Assembly (NCBI GenBank): GCA_012026715.1
Contig: VEPB01000399.1
Location: 1 to 19,644, forward strand
Length of the DNA: 19,644 bases
Source: Methylococcaceae bacterium
GTDB taxonomy: Bacteria; Pseudomonadota; Gammaproteobacteria; Methylococcales; Methylococcaceae
Reading direction: 5' to 3'
Shown here: positions 16,801 to 19,644 of the stretch, one piece after another
Layout of the letters: every line of letters begins with the position of its first letter
How positions within the stretch are numbered: the stretch's first letter is position 1
Made by a program: the position numbers and the translations under genes
Notes under the pieces: generated by a model
What the model saw: only the letters and a program-made list of their open reading frames with translations
Told to the model about the DNA's origin: nothing
The model's database searches: none

Positions 16801-19644
16801 CAGCTCCGGCACGAGCCACATCCCCAACCCCGGCAGTCTGGCCTGCGAAAAGTGCCACAAGAACTTCATCAGTTTCACTGGCGCCCAGATGGATCATTCC
16901 GGCGTCGCCATCACCGGGACCATCGCGACATCCGGAGCGAAGGCCTCGCCGGCTTGTACCACCTGTCATACCGGAACCACCCAGAACAGTGTGCTGATCG
17001 TCGGTCAGGTCAATGACAACAACTACCCCAACGACAGCTACCATCTGAAGTCGGGTGTGCGTCAGACCGAGTGTCAACAGTGCCACGGCATGGCGACTTT
17101 TGGCGGAGCCAGCAACCATGCGGATCGAGCGCAGAATCCCTCCGCGCCCTATCCGGATTCCGCCGTGTTCAGCAACCTGACCAGCGTCAGCCCGCGCTGC
17201 GACAGCTGTCATGCGGAGACCGGCGGAGCCGGCTGGAAGATGGCCAACCACATACCGCCCAACGCGACGGTCAAGCCCACCGCCACGACCGCTCCGGGCC
17301 TGGGCCAGGCCATCGCGGCCGATTGCTATCGCTGCCATCGCGCCACCACCCAGGCCGCGCCGTGGCCCGTACCCACCAGCTTCAGCGCCGGCACCTTCGA
17401 TCATCTGGGGCTGGGCGTCACCGGCAATTGCAACGTCTGCCACGACGCCACCGGGACTTACTACGCCTCGTCCAACGCCCAAGGCATGAATGCCGTGGCC
17501 AATCACATACCCACTACGGCGTCCTGCGAAAACTGCCACAAATCCACCGTGTCGGCGGATTTCGCCAACTTCGCCCAGATTCGGCAGGTGCAAGGCACCG
17601 CGATGAATCATGGCGTGATCGGCACCGCAACCTGCAACACCTGCCACAGGAACAGCGACACCCGTTTCGCCAATCAGACTGTGAAGGGCAAGCCGGCAAA
17701 CCACTTCCCCATTCCAACCCTCCTGGATTGTGGCAATAGTGGATGCCATCAGAACAAGGCCAAGGCTACGGCGGGTGACACCAGCGCCTACGCCAATTTC
17801 GCCAATACCAGCCTGGATCACGCCAAGGCCGGTTTGACCAGCAATTGCGCCAGTTGCCATACCGGCGCGACCTGGGCCGGCAACGAGACTCCGAAGGGCA
17901 AAGGCGCCGTCACCGGCCATATCGCTACGACCAAGGACTGCAGCACCAGCGGCTGCCACGACAAGGCCATTAGCGGCCGGACTGCCGCGACCACCGCCTG
18001 CGCCACCGCCTTCGGCGCTTTCCAATGCTGGGGCGACGGCCTTTACCCGCACACCGAGACGACCGCCTGCGGCAACTGCCATACCGGTCCCGGCGTGTAT
18101 GGCACCACGGTCCAGACCTCGGGCCATATCCCCGTCAGGGCCGGCGTCAGCTGCGAGTTGTGCCATGTGGTTTCGCTGAAAGGCAGCACCAGTCCGGCCA
18201 TCGCCAAATTTACCGTGTGGAGTTCGGCGGTAATCCAGCATTCCGGGGTCGATACCGCCGGTTGCGGCACCTGCCATGGCGATAGCAACATCTTCGGCCA
18301 GCCTAGCGGCTATCAGCCGACCAACAAGGCCAGCTTCTTCAAAGGGCTAGGTGTGGCGCGCACCGCGGTGACGCCGGCGCACGTGGCCACGACGGCAGAT
18401 TGCCGGACCTGTCACGCGGCATCGATGACCAGCTACGCCGACTGGAAAAATGCCAGCTACGACCATAAGGGCGTCGCCACGGGCTGTGGCAATTCGGGCT
18501 GCCACGACGGCAGCAACGGACCGCCGCGGGCCGGCAAGTCGGCGACCGCTCCGGCGCATCTCGTCACCAGCCAGGACTGTTCGCTCTGCCATGTGGCGTC
18601 CTACGGCAGCGGCGCCAACGCCTACAAGGCATGGGGCGGCGCCACCATGAAGCATACGGGTATCAACTTCGCCAATCAGCCCTGTAACAGCTGCCACGCC
18701 GACAAGACCAAGGTGCCGCCGGATACCCGTCGGTTCCAGGGGCCGACGCCACAGGGCTTCGAGCCCACCAGTACCGCGGCGGCGACCAACCACCAGGCCA
18801 CCGGCGGAGCCGACTGCCAGGGCTGCCACAGCACCTCGATGGTGGATTTCGTCAGTTGGGGCGGCGCCGGTTTCGATCACAAGGACAGCACCGATGCGAC
18901 CGGCTATCGGACCAAGAACTGCTCCGTTTCGGGCTGCCATGATGGCAGCAACGGACCGCCGAAAGCCGGCAAGTCGGCGACCAATCCGGTCCACCTGCCC
19001 ACTACGGCCGATTGTGCCCAGTGCCACACCAACGCCTTCTATCCGTCCGCCAAGCGTTACACCGCTGCCGGTTGGGCAGGCACCAAGATGAACCACGGCA
19101 TTCTGGCGGGTACGGACCGTTGCGACGCCTGCCACGGCACCGCCAGGACTTACCAGGGCGGAGTCGTGCCGCAGACGACGGCAAACGTGCCGAGCCTCAA
19201 GCACATCCCGACCAATGTGCCGTCGGCCGTCGACTGCCGGAGCTGCCACGGCGCGTCCATGACGGCCGGATACGTAAGTTGGATCAACGGCAAGTTCCAC
19301 AATCGGGCCAACGTGACCAACGTCACCTCGGGCTGCGTGTCCTGCCACACCGCCAGCGGCACGACCATGTACGGCATGACGGTCAACGGCAAGTTCGTGG
19401 GACCTACCGGGATGGTGTTTACCGACAGCAAGAACGGTGCGGGGCACATTCCCAATCCTGCCAGTTTGGGGTGTGAACGCTGCCACGTCGGCAACGCCTT
19501 GCTGTTCACCACTTGGGTTGGTACCGGAACCGGCATGAGCCACAGCGGCATTACCACCAATTGCAGGAGCTGCCACGATGGCTACCTGGCGATGGGAGCG
19601 CCACCCAGCAATCCCGGCGGGTCGACCCGGTTCCCGAGTGTGGC
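10862..19644 (+). CDS. Giant multiheme c-type cytochrome, at least 80 heme motifs, 3' end outside window
   Basis: One frame stays open from ATG 10862 to the window end: 2,927 complete codons and no stop. GGAGG at 10849-10853 lies 8 nt before the ATG. The N-terminus is a Sec signal peptide (VVLALWCLLASNGALA, cut after about Ala25); it lacks a lipobox. I count 73 CXXCH and 7 CX4CH motifs, from Cys45 (10994) to the last CRSCH near 19563, about one per 37 residues, plus one degenerate CASCQ at residue 769. Linkers alternate MDH-x-GI and GHIP-type His segments, which probably supply second axial ligands. Composition shifts along the protein: the first third is more charged, the rest rich in Ala, Gly, Ser and Thr, as in extracellular proteins. 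From residue 1050 it is built of ~870-residue superrepeats of 24 motifs. It is the last visible gene of the operon. Probable role: long-range electron transfer. Confidence 0.95.
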   Translation, partial: MTGCHFGVRVVLALWCLLASNGALAASPFGNVDFGALHDGITENCVSCHNGKFRKYDAFSKKDAPRPGHIPSSNALDCSVCHTPWTTDQANDALKTWKGSATGDTAKLHQGVSADGCSKCHVPKFKNLEHRPSTVDDAAGGHIPYPRKKDCGECHGASFDGTNQSPPKPFVAWTGGVMDHRGITQGCQNCHDGSRAKGIEQDHFNDDFAQGHMPLRPGQDCVACHRASITGGYVDWTGSTFDARGHRAVGATTNCIACHAEGARAAASTEATFAPHVDIAKLDGSGKLSCESCHVKSTRTFADWKGGVMAERQHADLGITEDKSCGACHGASVDGQLKAKGIEQFADHIETEGKSCELCHVHTAPVGSTWKKSGGLDAAGHDALGVVTDPAKSNCASCHDGHKARGKEQDKNGHLPTEADCGVCHQDTVTRATGKYGDWTNGVWDHSTETGNCIQCHDDRRLAGKGQSQSQRTDDGHVAFVHFPTGDSPCESCHVPQFAGAASPVLPEPADWGRGSTLVVLEVGPAQHQEMEKHRKSGKIVARCDHCHIGGVGQALDETQFSQHIDTLGQSCERCHQATAEGTNGTEPYVSWIGGNYGHKGIRNDCARCHDGVEAAGQSGPDRNYKHFPTLQADGATQVPCERCHAGSIKKGFRDWKTGLMGQAQHAALGMRYQKGEWSSADCGRCHDPANWSYSAVGDLGRPKAIIDAPFPPVWKGRKPVGDATAPSHIDPALAGDCGECHTSAKNFAKWKMFHSPALLAGSGGNGGCASCQAGIIAKGTVNAPTPPGHIPLDQPLGSSAVQNPACGNCHVDPAKKFKPARMSHAAAEITTGCVVCHDGHFRKVNALGKPKKHIPTEEPCEKCHSPAAADLRNGFKGMDHKQVLEEKRPCVECHDSAKRIAKGKPRGHVPTDADCLACHQNVVIDQPPYVAGNWSGATMDHVKAGIVSAAGVPQGVPCADCHDGESHLGQVVKGRPETKADGTLHPTVGACENCHHDVTIPDGFKVAKQQDHTNITGGCAVAGCHDNKSAQGRDAAHIPNPSSQADAGCEACHQQALTVANGWPHPASWAATGYLDHEALGVTGDCVVCHTAKYSVAPYNVTAMPAAGQWPKAEGSVGSDHIPNPGNLPCENCHLTFASFSGAKMDHSGIVIKGTGPGATASFACAKCHTGTTQNNLLIVGQVNDTNYPNDAYHQPNGQRLTQCQQCHTTQTFGGASNHQDVTANPSAPYPDSAVFNDPRLVSPRCDSCHGPAGTAGWKMANHIPPNALVKPTLTDTPGLGESIDADCYRCHRSTTQSAEWPTPLSFAGGGFDHLALKVTGNCNVCHDASGTYSASSNALGLNAVTNHIPITTSCESCHASNSADDFTSFARVKVVQGSAMNHGAIGTEACSTCHKGSDTRFANQTVKGKTANHLPTSLDCGSSGCHANRDQGNFSSFANTTFDHAAAQVTTCAGCHNGAAYTGNQVPLGKNAIANHLATTADCSQSGCHDQAKSANQDCGGGVVGAYKCWSGGRYPHVAKTGGCSSCHAGTGAAGATRMTASHIPVKSGSSCESCHKTALTGTSAPFIEGGWSGSAMDHAAVDTAKCSNCHGATFQQPADYKPTDQTAAKDIGGVANGHIPLQGGQDCKACHTDTTSFATWTMSHAGITSACASCHGDTTKYVGKAGGKVTTKPAGHIDVVTNHSVYDIVSNPASLTPVAYPASGSACENCHSTSNFSSFGTDPASGQPTYAMSHEKLGVTQGCADCHRTSDTTFAGQVVKGKPATHIPDGKSSAIHGKPLNFDPPCEVCHSAVKFSNFAGTATTHPAADIAKGCETCHGNGKTWFGATLKSPNSYKDASGKVLHVDTAEPCLSCHQKAIDSGFTSWGSGTWTHSFSGAPSGCASCHDGSKATGTSGPAKTFAHIPLPTGSGCESCHQASWSGTRNYDSFAGGRFDHENVAWKASFVTGKCVTCHVSTYATSGASAMPAVGTWPKAAGSSGTSHIPNPGSLACEKCHKNFISFTGAQMDHSGVAITGTIATSGAKASPACTTCHTGTTQNSVLIVGQVNDNNYPNDSYHLKSGVRQTECQQCHGMATFGGASNHADRAQNPSAPYPDSAVFSNLTSVSPRCDSCHAETGGAGWKMANHIPPNATVKPTATTAPGLGQAIAADCYRCHRATTQAAPWPVPTSFSAGTFDHLGLGVTGNCNVCHDATGTYYASSNAQGMNAVANHIPTTASCENCHKSTVSADFANFAQIRQVQGTAMNHGVIGTATCNTCHRNSDTRFANQTVKGKPANHFPIPTLLDCGNSGCHQNKAKATAGDTSAYANFANTSLDHAKAGLTSNCASCHTGATWAGNETPKGKGAVTGHIATTKDCSTSGCHDKAISGRTAATTACATAFGAFQCWGDGLYPHTETTACGNCHTGPGVYGTTVQTSGHIPVRAGVSCELCHVVSLKGSTSPAIAKFTVWSSAVIQHSGVDTAGCGTCHGDSNIFGQPSGYQPTNKASFFKGLGVARTAVTPAHVATTADCRTCHAASMTSYADWKNASYDHKGVATGCGNSGCHDGSNGPPRAGKSATAPAHLVTSQDCSLCHVASYGSGANAYKAWGGATMKHTGINFANQPCNSCHADKTKVPPDTRRFQGPTPQGFEPTSTAAATNHQATGGADCQGCHSTSMVDFVSWGGAGFDHKDSTDATGYRTKNCSVSGCHDGSNGPPKAGKSATNPVHLPTTADCAQCHTNAFYPSAKRYTAAGWAGTKMNHGILAGTDRCDACHGTARTYQGGVVPQTTANVPSLKHIPTNVPSAVDCRSCHGASMTAGYVSWINGKFHNRANVTNVTSGCVSCHTASGTTMYGMTVNGKFVGPTGMVFTDSKNGAGHIPNPASLGCERCHVGNALLFTTWVGTGTGMSHSGITTNCRSCHDGYLAMGAPPSNPGGSTRFPSV
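13166..13180 (+). other. Degenerate heme motif CASCQ in the giant cytochrome
   Basis: In frame with all other motifs, this site reads Cys-Ala-Ser-Cys-Gln (residues 769-773). A CAG codon stands where CAC or CAT would give His. Spacing and flanks (GGNGG before, AGIIAKG after) fit a normal heme site, so the proximal ligand seems to have been lost by one base change. Confidence 0.8.
13919..13939 (+). other. First CX4CH heme motif of the giant cytochrome
   Basis: It reads CAVAGCH (residues 1020-1026). Six more sites have the same CX4CH spacing, starting at 15125, 15314, 17729, 17939, 18485 and 18920; those six end in SGCH and this one in AGCH. CX4CH heme attachment is established for tetraheme cytochrome c3 of Desulfovibrio, so these are plausible heme sites rather than broken ones. 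Confidence 0.7.
14009..19644 (+). repeat. 24-motif superrepeats in the giant cytochrome
   Basis: Unit A begins at Cys codon 14009, unit B at 16604, unit C at 19235 (cut by the window edge); periods are 2595 and 2631 nt. The first 16 motifs of A and B correspond one to one, including CQQCH, CDSCH, CYRCH, CNVCH and two CX4CH sites in the same order. Linkers also match, for example NPSAPYPDSAVF, GWKMANHIPPNA, TGNCNVCHDA and SDTRFANQTVKGK. Unit C opens with a match to the first four motifs of A (HIPNP before the third, a DH/SH-SGI linker before the fourth). Codon third positions differ between A and B, so the duplication is not recent. Confidence 0.85.
18485..19035 (+). repeat. 435-bp internal repeat within superrepeat B
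   Basis: The segment with SGCHDGSNGPP.AGKSAT starting near 18496 recurs at 18931, an offset of exactly 435 nt (145 residues). The matched part runs from the CX4CH motif through the following CXXCH (CSLCH near 18580 and CAQCH near 19015). In unit A the same positions hold ordinary CXXCH motifs, so this appears to be a local expansion or replacement specific to unit B. Confidence 0.75.

Noticed and set aside
9997..19576. Very long minus-strand open frames opposite the 9-heme and giant cytochromes (for example 14066-16168 and 16508-18277)
   Set aside because: They are shadows of GC-rich, repetitive heme-coding sequence. Their products are monotone Gly/Ala/Val/Arg-rich without family motifs, while the plus-strand frame carries continuous CXXCH motifs.

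Overview
The window is GC-rich bacterial DNA. A full-length RdgC (a beta/gammaproteobacterial family), a YkuD-type L,D-transpeptidase, CysK and a tRNA-Gly with an encoded CCA point to a gammaproteobacterium, perhaps a methanotroph- or sulfur-bacterium-like lineage. That assignment is inference; no rRNA or diagnostic marker is present.

Layout. 1-357 has no gene. 358-2961 holds three co-directional genes: a DUF2589 protein whose C-terminal repeat seems to be split by a one-base frameshift, and two unrecognised proteins. 2962-4329 is almost gene-free. It contains a minus-strand tRNA-Gly(CCC) at 3499-3572 and a ~580-nt tract full of perfect hairpins, ending at a 5'-half tRNA-like sequence near 4182. 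4330-6235 is rdgC followed 4 nt later by an L,D-transpeptidase. A hairpin terminator separates it from the convergent cysK (6273-7205, minus).

The dominant feature starts at 7368. It is a tight four-gene plus-strand operon running off the right edge: (1) a five-helix membrane protein with two His-14-His pairs, probably a di-heme b-type cytochrome; (2) a secreted 21-heme c-type cytochrome built of ~67-residue three-heme modules; (3) a secreted 9-heme c-type cytochrome; (4) a giant secreted c-type cytochrome open from 10862 to the window end. I count at least 80 heme-binding motifs in the giant (73 CXXCH plus 7 CX4CH) in 2,927 codons, with no stop reached. The operon thus encodes at least 110 c-type heme sites inside the window. 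The giant contains a higher-order repeat of 24 motifs (~2.6 kb, ~870 residues): two full units can be aligned motif by motif over 16 consecutive hemes, and a third begins at 19235.

Taken together the operon looks like a long-range electron conduit: quinol oxidation in the inner membrane by the b-type protein, then transfer through secreted multiheme proteins to a wire-like giant cytochrome. No outer-membrane porin, anchor or cytochrome maturation gene is visible, so the terminus of the path (periplasm, surface or extracellular) is unknown.
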